A DNA stretch of 7,103 bases from Planctomycetaceae bacterium (GCA_031274045.1 JAISQS010000339.1:1-7103), one strand, 5' to 3'. Shown: positions 1 to 6,785, counted from the stretch's first letter. Made by a program: numbers and translations. Notes: a model not told the origin generated them from the sequence alone.

Positions 1-101
1 CCGCGCGCAACAAAATATATTTCGAGCAGAGAGGCGGAGATTTTTATCCGCCCCTCGAATCAAAATTGAAATCTAACATTCAATATTTTTTCAACGCGGA
101 A

Positions 102-179
102 AACGCGGAAGGACGGAAAGAACTGAAATTTTTAATGTTCGCTTTCCGCGCATTCCGCGACTTCCGTCTTTCCGCGTTA
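102..179. repeat. Type A inverted repeat, unit 1
   Basis: The left arm AACGCGGAAGGACGGAAAG (102-120) pairs with the right arm around 161-179, which reads CTTCCGTCTTTCCGCGTTA. There is one G-T type mismatch, and the loop is about 40 nt and itself contains CCGCGCATTCCGCG. The AACGCGGAA start of the left arm is duplicated just upstream (93-101), a small internal expansion missing from unit 2. There is no T-run directly after either arm, so this is not a standard terminator. Confidence 0.75.
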
Positions 180-190
180 ATAAATAAAAA

Positions 191-259
191 CTCCGCGCTC
201 TTTGCGTCTCCGCGCGCAAAAAATATATTGTTGCGTGCGGAGACGCGGAGAACGCAGAG
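191..259. repeat. Type B long hairpin, between units 1 and 2
   Basis: An arm of about 29 nt (191-219, starting CTCCGCGCTC and ending CCGCGCGCAA) faces a near-complementary arm (231-259, starting TTGCGTGCGG and ending AACGCAGAG). The loop is a short A/T sequence, AAAATATATTG. The mismatches are few and mostly G-T compatible, so a transcript from either strand would fold stably. Confidence 0.75.
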
Positions 260-312
260 GGGGTTATCCGCCTCTCGAATCAATATTAAAATCTAAACTT
301 CAATACTTTTTC

Positions 313-390
313 AACGCGGAAGGACGGAAAGAACGGAAATTTTTTAATGTTCGTTTTTCGTGCATTTCGCGATTTCCGTCTTTCCGCGTT
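313..390. repeat. Type A inverted repeat, unit 2
   Basis: This is the same structure as 102-179, shifted by 211 bp. The left arm is AACGCGGAAGGACGGAAAG (313-331) and the right arm TTTCCGTCTTTCCGCGTT (373-390). Both arms keep their pairing between the two units while the loop changes at several positions (CCGCGCATTCCGCG becomes TCGTGCATTTCGCG). That pattern is what selection on structure, or gene conversion of the arms, would leave. Confidence 0.75.
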
Positions 391-401
391 AAAAAATAAA
401 A

Positions 402-469
402 CTCCGCGCTCTTTGAGCCTCCGCGCGCAAAAAAATATTGTTGCACGCAGAGACGCGGAGAACGCAGAG
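402..469. repeat. Type B long hairpin, between units 2 and 3
   Basis: This is the second copy of the 191-259 hairpin. The left arm 402-430 (CTCCGCGCTCTTTGAGCC then TCCGCGCGCAA) faces the right arm 440-469 (GTTGCACGCAGAGACG then CGGAGAACGCAGAG), around the A/T loop AAAAATATT. The pairing is slightly poorer than in the first copy. Confidence 0.7.
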
Positions 470-516
470 TAGGAAACGTGGGAATTTTCAAGTATAAAAG
501 GTATATCAGTGAAATG

Positions 517-600
517 CCTCAACGAAGGAGCGGAACTTTTCTAGAAGTTTCTTATTCCGCATTTCCCGTATTCCGCGTCCTCAGCTTTAAAAAATATTGA
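517..600. repeat. Decayed type A repeat copy
   Basis: CTCAACGAAGGAGCGGAAC (517-536) resembles the left arm of the type A repeat with small deletions. TTCCGCATTTCCCGTATTCCGCGTCC (split here as TTCCGCATTTCCCG and TATTCCGCGTCC, about 554-580) resembles its right half. The following TTTAAAAAATATTGAA is close to the reverse complement of the TTCAATATTTTTTCAA that precedes the type A arm at 79-94. I read this as a degenerate, partly rearranged array member closing the repeat tract. Confidence 0.5.
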
Positions 601-744
601 ATTTTTTTATTGTCAATGACTACTAAGGTTGTTTTGTTAGGAAAAATAAGATTGATTTAAAGCGGATATTTCGCTGATATATTACGAATTTGGTGTTGTG
701 TTGATCGCGGGAGGTTTATAAGAGTCTAAACAATTACGAACGAT
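601..744 (+). other. Leader of the GH5-like gene, no clear signals
   Basis: This AT-rich gap lies between the repeat tract and ATG 745. A purine-rich GGGAGG sits at 709-714, about 30 nt from the ATG, which is too far to be an ordinary ribosome binding site for that start. TTGTCA (610-615) and TTGTTA (634-639) could serve as -35 elements, but neither has a good -10 at normal spacing. ATTACGAA occurs twice (681-688 and 733-740). No promoter can be called with confidence. Confidence 0.4.
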
Positions 745-3426
745 ATGAAAAAATTTAGTAATTTGTGTTTTCTGTTTGTATATTTTTTTTCGATGTTTTT
801 GGGGGTGGTATTTGTTTCGGTTGATGGCGGCGAGTCTGATTCGTTTGCGCCGTTGTTTCCGTTTGCGATTATACCAGACAAGCATGGCGGTATTACAGAC
901 GTTTCTTTTTTGAATGATGTTCCTGCCGGTAAGCATGGTTTTATTCGTGTTGACGGTCAACATTTTGTGAATGACAAAGGGCGCGTAATTTTTTGGGGGA
1001 CGAATATTTGCGCATCGGCAAATTTCCCATCAAAAGAACAATCTAAAATTGTTGCCGCGCGGCTCGCTAGTCTTGGTTTCAATTGCGTTCGCTTGCATCA
1101 TTTGGACATGGCAGAAATCTGGGGAGGTTGGAACGCAAAATCTTTTGTCCAAATTGACCCCGAAAGACTCGAACTGCTTGACTACTTTATCTACCAACTA
1201 AAACAAAACGGAATCTACGTCAACATAAATTTACACGTCTCACGCACTCTCGATCACCGCGACGGTTTTCCCGACGTTGATAAACGCCCATCATACGATA
1301 AAGGATTAGATAATTTTTATCCGAAATTTATCGAGTTGCAAAAAAAGTACGCTCGCGATTTATTATTGCACTACAACAAATACACAAAAAGCACCTACGC
1401 AGACGAACCTGCCGTCGCGCTTGTTGAAATCAATAATGAAAACTCCATCGTGGCACAATGGTCATGGGGCGGAAAAATTTTAACTATGCCGGAACCGTAC
1501 AGCACTGAATTTCGTAGGCAATGGAACGATTTTTTGAAACGAAAATACAAGACAACCGAAAACCTAAAAAAAGAATGGCAATGCCAAGACGCACAATTTG
1601 GCAACGAAATGCTCGAAACAAATAAAAATTCAAAATACAGATTTGAAAGTAATAAATGGGGCATCGAGAAAGATGAGGAGACGGTTTGCGATAAAATCGC
1701 GGCTGGAGACGTGATGAAAATTGTCGTCCAAAAAAACGGCAAGGTGAGTTGGCATCCGCAATTGATTGTCAATAGATTGTCTTTTGCAAAAGATAAAGTT
1801 TACACGTTCACAATAAAAATTCGTGCAAATAAACCGACAAGTCTATTTTGCGGCGTGCGAAAATGCTACGGCGATTGGGCAACTATTTCTAAATTCAAAG
1901 AAATAAAAATTACCGATCAGTGGCAAAAAATATCTATTCCGTTCACGGTTGATCAGACGGAAACGAATGCTCGATTTGATATTAACGGATTTAAAATTTG
2001 CAGTTATGAGATTGCGGAAACGTCTCTGAAAGAAGGCGGCTCAATAGGCGGACTTACACCGGAACAAAATCTTGAGAGCGATACAATCCCGATAATTCCA
2101 CCGCGCAACGATAATTACACGCAATATGCTTCAGATGATTTTTGTGAATTTTTGTTTGAGCTTGAGGAGCGGTATTGGCTTGAGATGTATCGTTTTTTGA
2201 AAGAGGAACTCAAAGTCAAAGCCTCCGTGTGCGGCACTCAAGCCGGTTACGGTTCAAGACATACTCAAGCAAAACTTGACTATATTGATGCTCACGCGTA
2301 TTGGAATCATCCTGAATTTCCTGATAAGGATTGGAGTCAGACAAATTGGCGAGTGCTTAATACGTCGCTTGTCAGCGGTGCAAATAACAGCGAAATTTTG
2401 CGGACTTTGGCAACATCGCGGGTTTATGGGAAGCCTTATATTGTGAGTGAATTTGACGCGCCCTTTCCGAATCAATACGCAGCGGAAGCATTGCCGATTC
2501 TTGCCGCATTCGGTCGTTTTCAAGGTTGGGATGGAATTTTTCATTTTGCCTACGCTCATAATCGAGATAATTTTGACACAAAAAAAACAGTAGCGTTTTT
2601 TGATATGGTTGGTAACTCGGTTAAGTTGGCGCATTTGCCCGCTTGCGCCGTCATCTTCAGACAAAACGGCGTAAACGAAGGACAAAAAATTATTCGCGGC
2701 GGACTAAACAAAAAACAAGAATTAGATATTTTCAAAAAAGAAAAACATACATGGGGGCTAAACTTCAAAGGACTAAACCTAAACGATCACATCGCAATGA
2801 TTCATCCCGCCGCCCTCGACCTAAACGGCAACACAACACAGAATCTCCCCGACTTGAAAAACACAAATGTATACTTGCCCGATAACGGTTCGATGTATTT
2901 TGACTACCGGACAAAAAACGAAGAAGGATTCGGAATAAACACAAAAAACGTCCTCTTGTACACAGGATTTTGCAGCAGTAATTCAAACGAACCACAACAA
3001 AAAAGTGAAACAACAATTGAAGGAAAAGGAATCAAAATCGTTTTCGCAAAACCATCACGATTAGGTTGGCGGACAGTTTCTGCGGTATCAATAAACGGCA
3101 ACGGTTTCGAGCCGGATGTTGCCGGAAAAGAAATCCGCGTACTAGTCGCAGCAACAGGCATGATGCAAAATTCCGAAATGAAAATCGAAAAATTAGAGAA
3201 CAACAAAATCACCTTCGGAAATAAATGGGGCAAACCGCCCGTACTTTGCGAAGGAATTCCTCTCAACATACATTTCCCAAACGCAAAAAAAATAATTTGC
3301 TTTCCACTCAACGAAACCGGAGAACGCCAACCACAAATAATCCAAAACAAAAACTACATAGAACTACAACCGGAACTAAAAACTATCTGGTACGAAATCA
3401 TCGTAAAAAATGACCAAGATCAATAA
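745..3426 (+). CDS. Secreted GH5-like (clan GH-A) glycoside hydrolase
   Basis: This is an 893-residue exported glycosidase with a Sec-type N-terminus (residues ~1-28: MKK, then a hydrophobic stretch). The (beta/alpha)8 barrel begins near 60, with FWGTNI at 83-88, RLHH at 116-119 and NLH at 162-164. The sequence INNENS puts the likely acid/base at E232, in the strand-4 Asn-Glu position. Residues ~290-440 look like a beta-sandwich carbohydrate-binding insertion (CBM4/9-like) splitting the barrel. The barrel resumes at ~445 with DAHAYW (515-520), and YIVSEFDAP gives the probable nucleophile E569. Residues ~640-893 form a C-terminal beta-rich region of unknown role. The whole arrangement resembles long 'cellulase family' proteins of Planctomycetes and Verrucomicrobia. 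The substrate cannot be told; a beta-linked polysaccharide is likely. ATG 745 is chosen because an in-frame TAA lies at 727-729. No good ribosome binding site is visible. Codon choice changes sharply near 2640. Confidence 0.88.
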   Translation: MKKFSNLCFLFVYFFSMFLGVVFVSVDGGESDSFAPLFPFAIIPDKHGGITDVSFLNDVPAGKHGFIRVDGQHFVNDKGRVIFWGTNICASANFPSKEQSKIVAARLASLGFNCVRLHHLDMAEIWGGWNAKSFVQIDPERLELLDYFIYQLKQNGIYVNINLHVSRTLDHRDGFPDVDKRPSYDKGLDNFYPKFIELQKKYARDLLLHYNKYTKSTYADEPAVALVEINNENSIVAQWSWGGKILTMPEPYSTEFRRQWNDFLKRKYKTTENLKKEWQCQDAQFGNEMLETNKNSKYRFESNKWGIEKDEETVCDKIAAGDVMKIVVQKNGKVSWHPQLIVNRLSFAKDKVYTFTIKIRANKPTSLFCGVRKCYGDWATISKFKEIKITDQWQKISIPFTVDQTETNARFDINGFKICSYEIAETSLKEGGSIGGLTPEQNLESDTIPIIPPRNDNYTQYASDDFCEFLFELEERYWLEMYRFLKEELKVKASVCGTQAGYGSRHTQAKLDYIDAHAYWNHPEFPDKDWSQTNWRVLNTSLVSGANNSEILRTLATSRVYGKPYIVSEFDAPFPNQYAAEALPILAAFGRFQGWDGIFHFAYAHNRDNFDTKKTVAFFDMVGNSVKLAHLPACAVIFRQNGVNEGQKIIRGGLNKKQELDIFKKEKHTWGLNFKGLNLNDHIAMIHPAALDLNGNTTQNLPDLKNTNVYLPDNGSMYFDYRTKNEEGFGINTKNVLLYTGFCSSNSNEPQQKSETTIEGKGIKIVFAKPSRLGWRTVSAVSINGNGFEPDVAGKEIRVLVAATGMMQNSEMKIEKLENNKITFGNKWGKPPVLCEGIPLNIHFPNAKKIICFPLNETGERQPQIIQNKNYIELQPELKTIWYEIIVKNDQDQ

Positions 3427-3487
3427 GCAATAATCTTTTATTCAGCTCTTCTATATTTTTCGTTGTAGTGTTAGATATTTTGTTTTG

Positions 3488-3517
3488 CGTATTCGGCTTG
3501 GATACGAATCGAATACG
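3488..3517. repeat. 8-bp inverted repeat between convergent genes
   Basis: CGTATTCG (3488-3495) and CGAATACG (3510-3517) form a perfect 8-bp stem with a 14-nt loop. It sits in the 156-bp gap between the stops of the two convergent genes, where a shared bidirectional terminator would be expected. Neither side is followed by a strong T-run, so the terminator reading is tentative. The rest of the gap is AT-rich and shows no gene. Confidence 0.4.
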
Positions 3518-3582
3518 TGTGCCAGACAACTTGATGTACCAACACAAAAAATGTATGGCATAACGATAACGATGCTCTGCGT

Positions 3583-4989
3583 TTAGAAGTATTTTTTGAT
3601 TTTTCGCCAACCGACTAGCATTGCGCCTGCTAGTAAGATCAATATTTGCGAGCCGATTGCAACTTGCAATGACGACTGACAAAGCACCGGCTCAAGTGAT
3701 CGCCAAATCGGACTCCAAAAAACAACCAATATCAACGCCGCTAAACAAATAAACGGACCATAAGGAATCATCCGACCTCGTCCGGTTAAAAGCACAATCA
3801 GACTCGGCAAAATACCGCAAAGCGGCGCACAAAAGAAGATGACAACACAAGATTGCCACCCGACAAACGCACCAATCATCCCCAAAAGTATAACATCACC
3901 AAACCCCATCGCCTCTACCCCAAGCGCAACACCCGCAAGCAAACGAACCAACCAAATCAACCACATCCCAAACACCAAACCAATAAGCGATGTCAATAAA
4001 CCAAGATGATTCTCCGAACCAACAAACGACGTAAACAACATCACAAAATATAAAACAAACGGAAAAAATAATGAAAGAAAAATCCAAAACTTTGTCGTTG
4101 GCGAACGAATAAGTTTGCGAAAAAATATCTTGCACGCGCGCGGAAAAGATAAACGAAAATACCAAACACGATCAAGCATCGCAAAACACCAAAAAAACCA
4201 AAGAAAAACCAAAACGAAAAATTGTTGATTAAATTCTTTATTAGATTTTTTGATGTATGTTGACGTATTATTTGAGTCGGTAGTATTTGCGATTTTGCCG
4301 GAAGAATCTTTCTCAAATTGCAGTCGAAAATTATTGAGCATTGTGGTCTCGTCGGGGCTGCAAAAATGCAGCGGCACATGGTAATCAGTCAAAACAAAAT
4401 TGCTCGACCTCTGATAATTTACAATACGTAACTCCGTCACCGGCAACAATATTCGCGGACAAATAACAGCTAAACTAATCCCAACCAAAGTACCAAAAAC
4501 AATCAGATTTTCAGGAATAATAAAATCATCAAGATCAGTCAAAGATGCCGCAAGAAGAAACGCAAAAAGAATAACATGCGACACAAAACGAAGAATAGTT
4601 ATCGCCGACGACTCAGGATTACGGGCTTGCAATTCCGGTTCAGGAAATATATTTTGAAGCTCAACCTCCCAACAATATAACCCAACAACCCCAACCGCAA
4701 ATAATAACTCAACCAAAAACGGACGCACCCAAAACCACTTATTACCAACACCCGGCACAAGCTCACCCGCCGATAACTTGCCAGCCCCATCACCAAACCG
4801 GCGTATAAAAAACCAACCAAATACCGGCAAGAAATCACACCAAACCTTCTTAAACCGAACATGTCTGCGCCACGGAGAACGAAAACGTTGAATCCAACCA
4901 TAACGATCAACATACCAATTCAAAAACGCACCAATCACTCCACCGCAAAAAAACAAAAACAAATAAATAATAAGTCGTTCAACTAACAT
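3583..4989 (-). CDS. A24-type prepilin peptidase with large central insertion
   Basis: This is a 468-residue polytopic inner-membrane aspartyl protease that would cleave leader peptides of type IV pilins or pseudopilins. The N-terminal membrane segment carries GGVIGAFLNWYVDRYGW (16-32), the GxFLNxxxxR signature of the GspO/PilD family. FWVRPFLVELL (86-96) follows, where other members have the end of the cytoplasmic loop. The two catalytic aspartates are probably D152 in SLTDLDDFIIPENL and D365 in MGFGDVILLG (the GxGD motif); IPYGPF (408-413) is also family-typical. The paired CxxC zinc cysteines are absent, which seems common in planctomycete members and suggests no methyltransferase-type zinc loop. 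The aspartates lie 213 residues apart, against about 64 in TcpJ, because of a polar stretch (~183-255) plus extra hydrophobic segments (~256-272 and 302-322). No pilin gene is nearby. ATG 4989 is the first start in frame; no ribosome binding site is evident. Confidence 0.88.
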   Translation of the reverse strand: MLVERLIIYLFLFFCGGVIGAFLNWYVDRYGWIQRFRSPWRRHVRFKKVWCDFLPVFGWFFIRRFGDGAGKLSAGELVPGVGNKWFWVRPFLVELLFAVGVVGLYCWEVELQNIFPEPELQARNPESSAITILRFVSHVILFAFLLAASLTDLDDFIIPENLIVFGTLVGISLAVICPRILLPVTELRIVNYQRSSNFVLTDYHVPLHFCSPDETTMLNNFRLQFEKDSSGKIANTTDSNNTSTYIKKSNKEFNQQFFVLVFLWFFWCFAMLDRVWYFRLSFPRACKIFFRKLIRSPTTKFWIFLSLFFPFVLYFVMLFTSFVGSENHLGLLTSLIGLVFGMWLIWLVRLLAGVALGVEAMGFGDVILLGMIGAFVGWQSCVVIFFCAPLCGILPSLIVLLTGRGRMIPYGPFICLAALILVVFWSPIWRSLEPVLCQSSLQVAIGSQILILLAGAMLVGWRKIKKYF

Positions 4990-5010
4990 CTGAATAAATT
5001 CTGTTTGATA

Positions 5011-5053
5011 CTTTTATATTTTCGTGTTGACCTGCGAAAACAAAATATAAAAG
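5011..5053. repeat. AT-rich palindrome upstream of the prepilin peptidase
   Basis: CTTTTATATTTT (5011-5022) and AAAATATAAAAG (5042-5053) are a perfect 12-bp inverted repeat around CGTGTTGACCTGCGAAAAC. It ends 22 nt before the ATG of the peptidase gene, so it lies in that gene's leader or promoter and could be an operator or leader hairpin. A related copy lies at 5172-5216. Confidence 0.55.
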
Positions 5054-5121
5054 AAATTTACGGTAAATTATCGCTCCGCGCAACCGAAAAAAATAATTAA
5101 CATTATTCAACAACATTATTC

Positions 5122-5160
5122 AAACCGACTCGCAACCAGTTACCAGTCACGAGTCGGTTT
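5122..5160. repeat. 11-bp perfect stem between peptidase and vWA genes
   Basis: AAACCGACTCG (5122-5132) and CGAGTCGGTTT (5150-5160) form a perfect 11-bp stem. The 17-nt loop contains the direct repeat CCAGT-TA-CCAGT. It lies downstream of the vWA gene in the direction of its transcription, but on that strand the stem is followed by GAATAATG, not by a T-run. It is GC-rich against its surroundings. It may be a terminator of weak form, a processing site or a dispersed short repeat. Confidence 0.5.
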
Positions 5161-5162
5161 TG

Positions 5163-5216
5163 CAAAAAATTCTTTTATTTTTTCGTGTTCATAAGCAAAC
5201 ATAAAAAATGTAAAAG
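5163..5216 (-). terminator. Possible terminator of the vWA gene
   Basis: Read on the minus strand, CTTTTACATTTTTTATG (from 5216) can pair with CACGAAAAAATAAAAG (to 5172), with a small bulge. After two more bases comes a run of six T (5164-5169). The stem begins 28 nt after the vWA stop codon. The shape is that of an intrinsic terminator, but the stem is almost all A/T, so its strength is doubtful. On the plus strand its left arm, CTTTTATTTTTTCGTGTT, nearly repeats that of the palindrome at 5011. Confidence 0.4.
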
Positions 5217-5244
5217 AGCCGAGAGTTTTTGTTTTCTGTTGGGG

Positions 5245-6441
5245 TCAATCATTTTTGTTGAAGATTTTTTTTGATTGGTTTTCGATAACGGTTTGTACTC
5301 TTGAGTCGAAGGAATTTTTTGTGTTGTTCTTTTTATCTTTCTTCTTTTCGTTTTCTAGCCATTCGTTGCGTAGTTTAACTTGTTCGGCGATTTTTTTATT
5401 TATTTCGTTTCGTTTTTCCGTCATATTTTTTATGTAATTTTCTTTTTCTTCGGAGTTTTTATCTCTTAACGTTGGCGGCAATTCGCTGTCTTTCAACGTG
5501 CCTAATTTTGTTTTTCCCGATTCGATATCCGCGACAAGATCGCCTTCGCCTTGAATTGCTTTCCCTTTTGTCATCAAATTAAATTCGGCTCTGTCAGCTT
5601 GTACTTCTGCTTTTGAATTGCTTGCGTAATTTAGTTTTTCGAGGACGCTTTGTCTTACGGATTCTTTCCCGTAAGTAACAACAGTTTTATTAAGTTCGCC
5701 TGTTAATTTTTTTATTTCTGCGTCAAATGGAGTTGCCACAACTTTTACGTCTCCTGATTGAGCGATTTTTACAAATTCGCCTTCGCTTTTTTTGGCGATT
5801 TCTTGCCAAAACGTGGTACATTCGGCGATATTTCCGCATTGAATTGTGTTAATTACTATTCCTGTTTCGGCTGCTTTGTCGCATGTCACATGGTACTTAA
5901 CATCATCAACATAATCCATGTGCGGCGGTGCATCTCCAACCAAAAAGATTACCCTGTAAGTGTTCGCATTCGTTTTGTCCCAACTCATTTTATTCACGGC
6001 TTCGTCAAGAGCTTGATTGACCGACTCCGGCAAATCACCGCCGCCTGTCGCCGTTACCAACTTCAAATTCGCGAACACTTTGTCAATATCATCTGTCAAA
6101 TCAAACAATTTCGTTACATAATCATCGCCCCTATCGCGATACGTCAAAAGCCCAATTCTTATCGTCGGCTTTGATGGCAACGTTATCATCGAATTTGCAA
6201 TTGACCAGATTTTATCTTTCGCTCCTTCGATTAGGTTGCTCATTGAGCCGGTTGAGTCGAGTACGAAAACCAAATCAATTTGATTCCCGCCAACATCAGC
6301 TTTCGCCGTGTCAGCCTTCGCTTCTGCGACAGGTTTATCTCTTCCTCCGATCACGGCATCTTCGGCATGAACCGCCAATGTCAATAAAAACAACACGGCA
6401 AAAAAAATTGTTGCCAACCTGTTATTCAAAAAACACAACAT
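5245..6441 (-). CDS. Secreted vWA-domain (MIDAS) protein
   Basis: This is a 398-residue exported protein. Residues 1-26 are a signal peptide (LLTLAVHA before ED, a likely signal peptidase I site, with no lipobox Cys). A short Ala/Lys/Asp linker follows. The vWA domain spans ~54-240. It has VFVLDSTGSMS (58-68), in which D62, T64 and S66 fit the DxTGS form of the metal-ion-dependent adhesion site. TATGGGDLPES (130-140) and FLVGDAPPH (166-174) supply the further metal-loop Thr/Asp positions. Residues ~325-398 are highly charged (Lys/Glu/Asn) and probably helical or coiled. DxTGSM domains of this type are common in secreted planctomycete proteins and in the VwkA group. The role is likely metal-dependent protein binding outside the cytoplasmic membrane; the partner is unknown. 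The start is supported by a ribosome binding site at 6449-6455. The nearest same-strand gene lies 344 bp upstream, so it is probably transcribed on its own or with the small frames between. Confidence 0.9.
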   Translation of the reverse strand: MLCFLNNRLATIFFAVLFLLTLAVHAEDAVIGGRDKPVAEAKADTAKADVGGNQIDLVFVLDSTGSMSNLIEGAKDKIWSIANSMITLPSKPTIRIGLLTYRDRGDDYVTKLFDLTDDIDKVFANLKLVTATGGGDLPESVNQALDEAVNKMSWDKTNANTYRVIFLVGDAPPHMDYVDDVKYHVTCDKAAETGIVINTIQCGNIAECTTFWQEIAKKSEGEFVKIAQSGDVKVVATPFDAEIKKLTGELNKTVVTYGKESVRQSVLEKLNYASNSKAEVQADRAEFNLMTKGKAIQGEGDLVADIESGKTKLGTLKDSELPPTLRDKNSEEKENYIKNMTEKRNEINKKIAEQVKLRNEWLENEKKKDKKNNTKNSFDSRVQTVIENQSKKIFNKND

Positions 6442-6448
6442 AGTAAAA

Positions 6449-6455
6449 CCCCCTT
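6449..6455 (-). promoter_or_regulatory. Ribosome binding site of the vWA gene
   Basis: On the minus strand AAGGGGG lies 7 nt before ATG 6441, a good Shine-Dalgarno match. It fixes the start so that the signal peptide is complete. The hydrolase and the peptidase show no comparable site. Confidence 0.65.
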
Positions 6456-6476
6456 CAATATTTGAGAGTGAATAGT

Positions 6477-6609
6477 CTACGACCTGATGACAGGAAATTT
6501 ATTTTGCAAAAGATTGCAAAACACGCCGCCCAACATAAGCAAAGCACCCATCAATCCAATAAGACGCACCAAACCAAAAAACATTAGTACAAAGTTCCGG
6601 ATTGTTCAT
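6477..6609 (-). pseudogene. Frameshifted small single-span membrane protein
   Basis: Two overlapping minus-strand frames look like halves of one short gene. One starts at ATG 6609 with MNNPELCTNVF and stops at 6499. The other, in the next frame, runs to a stop at 6477 and holds the hydrophobic segment GLVRLIGLMGALLMLGG followed by VFCNLLQNKFPVIRS. The frames meet in a run of six T at 6576-6581 (six A on the plus strand). Five T would give a single 43-residue protein with a polar start, one membrane span and a basic tail, ending 35 nt before the vWA start. Alternatively only the 35-residue frame from ATG 6584 is translated. It could be a fresh frameshift, slippage during translation or a sequencing error in the homopolymer. 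The family is not recognised, and no ribosome binding site is clear. Confidence 0.4.
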
Positions 6610-6670
6610 GTCTGCTTGTTAAGGGATTTTTCACAGGAAAGTAAGGTAACGGGAGATAACGAAAGAATAT

Positions 6671-6757
6671 TTAAAACTTCAATTCAAAAAACATCGAATG
6701 CTGAAGCGGCTTTCTGCCTATCGGTTCAACAACCTCCGAAAATATCTTTTTACTCAT
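6671..6757 (-). CDS. Unrecognised 28-residue frame downstream of the Rpn gene
   Basis: ATG 6757 opens MSKKIFSEVVEPIGRK, followed by PLQHSMFFELKF and a TAA. The same frame is open further back, overlapping the Rpn stop region with residues LTKLEILSGVTD, so the true product may begin at a TTG or be the remnant of a longer gene. The composition (Lys, Glu, Val, Phe, Ile in a balanced mix) is more protein-like than the low-complexity shadow frames around it. It starts 28 nt after the Rpn stop, so it could be co-transcribed. There is no Shine-Dalgarno sequence and no known family. It may be chance. Confidence 0.25.
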   Translation of the reverse strand: MSKKIFSEVVEPIGRKPLQHSMFFELKF

Positions 6758-6785
6758 ATCTGTTACACCGCTCAAAATTTCAAGT

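Larger units (their letters stand above)
1..475. repeat. Tandem array of ~210-bp units with alternating hairpins
   Basis: Two full units (1-209 and 210-420) and the start of a third (421-~472) align along their length. All begin with CCGCGCGCAA and carry TATCCGCC..CTCGAATCAA and AACGCGGAAGGACGGAAAGAA at matching offsets. The first unit is divergent in its first 60 bases. Each period holds two long inverted repeats, described in separate entries. The array starts exactly at the window edge, so it probably continues to the left. No convincing gene lies inside it: open frames on both strands are translations of the repeat and re-encode the same peptide scraps, such as NAERRKSRNARK, in successive units. 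Similar GC-rich hairpin repeats are frequent between genes in environmental planctomycete-like genomes. The function is unknown; a structured RNA, a non-autonomous mobile element or a recombination product are all possible. Confidence 0.85.

Noticed and set aside
1..475. CRISPR array
   Set aside because: The repeats are about 210 bp long units with conserved content throughout, not 25-40-bp repeats separated by unique spacers.
66..522. Small open frames on both strands (66-296, 202-399 plus; 80-283, 286-522, 300-491 minus)
   Set aside because: They are translations of the tandem hairpin repeat. The same peptide scraps recur in successive units and in both strands, with no start signals.
709..714. 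GGGAGG as the hydrolase ribosome binding site
   Set aside because: It is about 30 nt before ATG 745 and no in-frame start lies closer; an in-frame stop at 727-729 rules out an upstream start there.
682..963. 93-codon minus-strand frame over the hydrolase start
   Set aside because: It is antisense to the hydrolase signal peptide. Its Lys/Arg/Asn-rich make-up is the shadow of GT-rich codons.
1395..3350. Several minus- and plus-strand frames inside the hydrolase gene
   Set aside because: All lie within the 893-codon gene, lack start signals and motifs, and follow its codon composition.
3398..3682. 94-codon minus-strand frame across the convergent gap
   Set aside because: It overlaps the ends of both well-supported genes in other frames, has no ribosome binding site, and shows no recognisable motif.
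6483..6494. CCTG-ATGA-CAGG palindrome before the vWA gene as an operator
   Set aside because: The arms are only 4 bp, which is expected by chance at this length.
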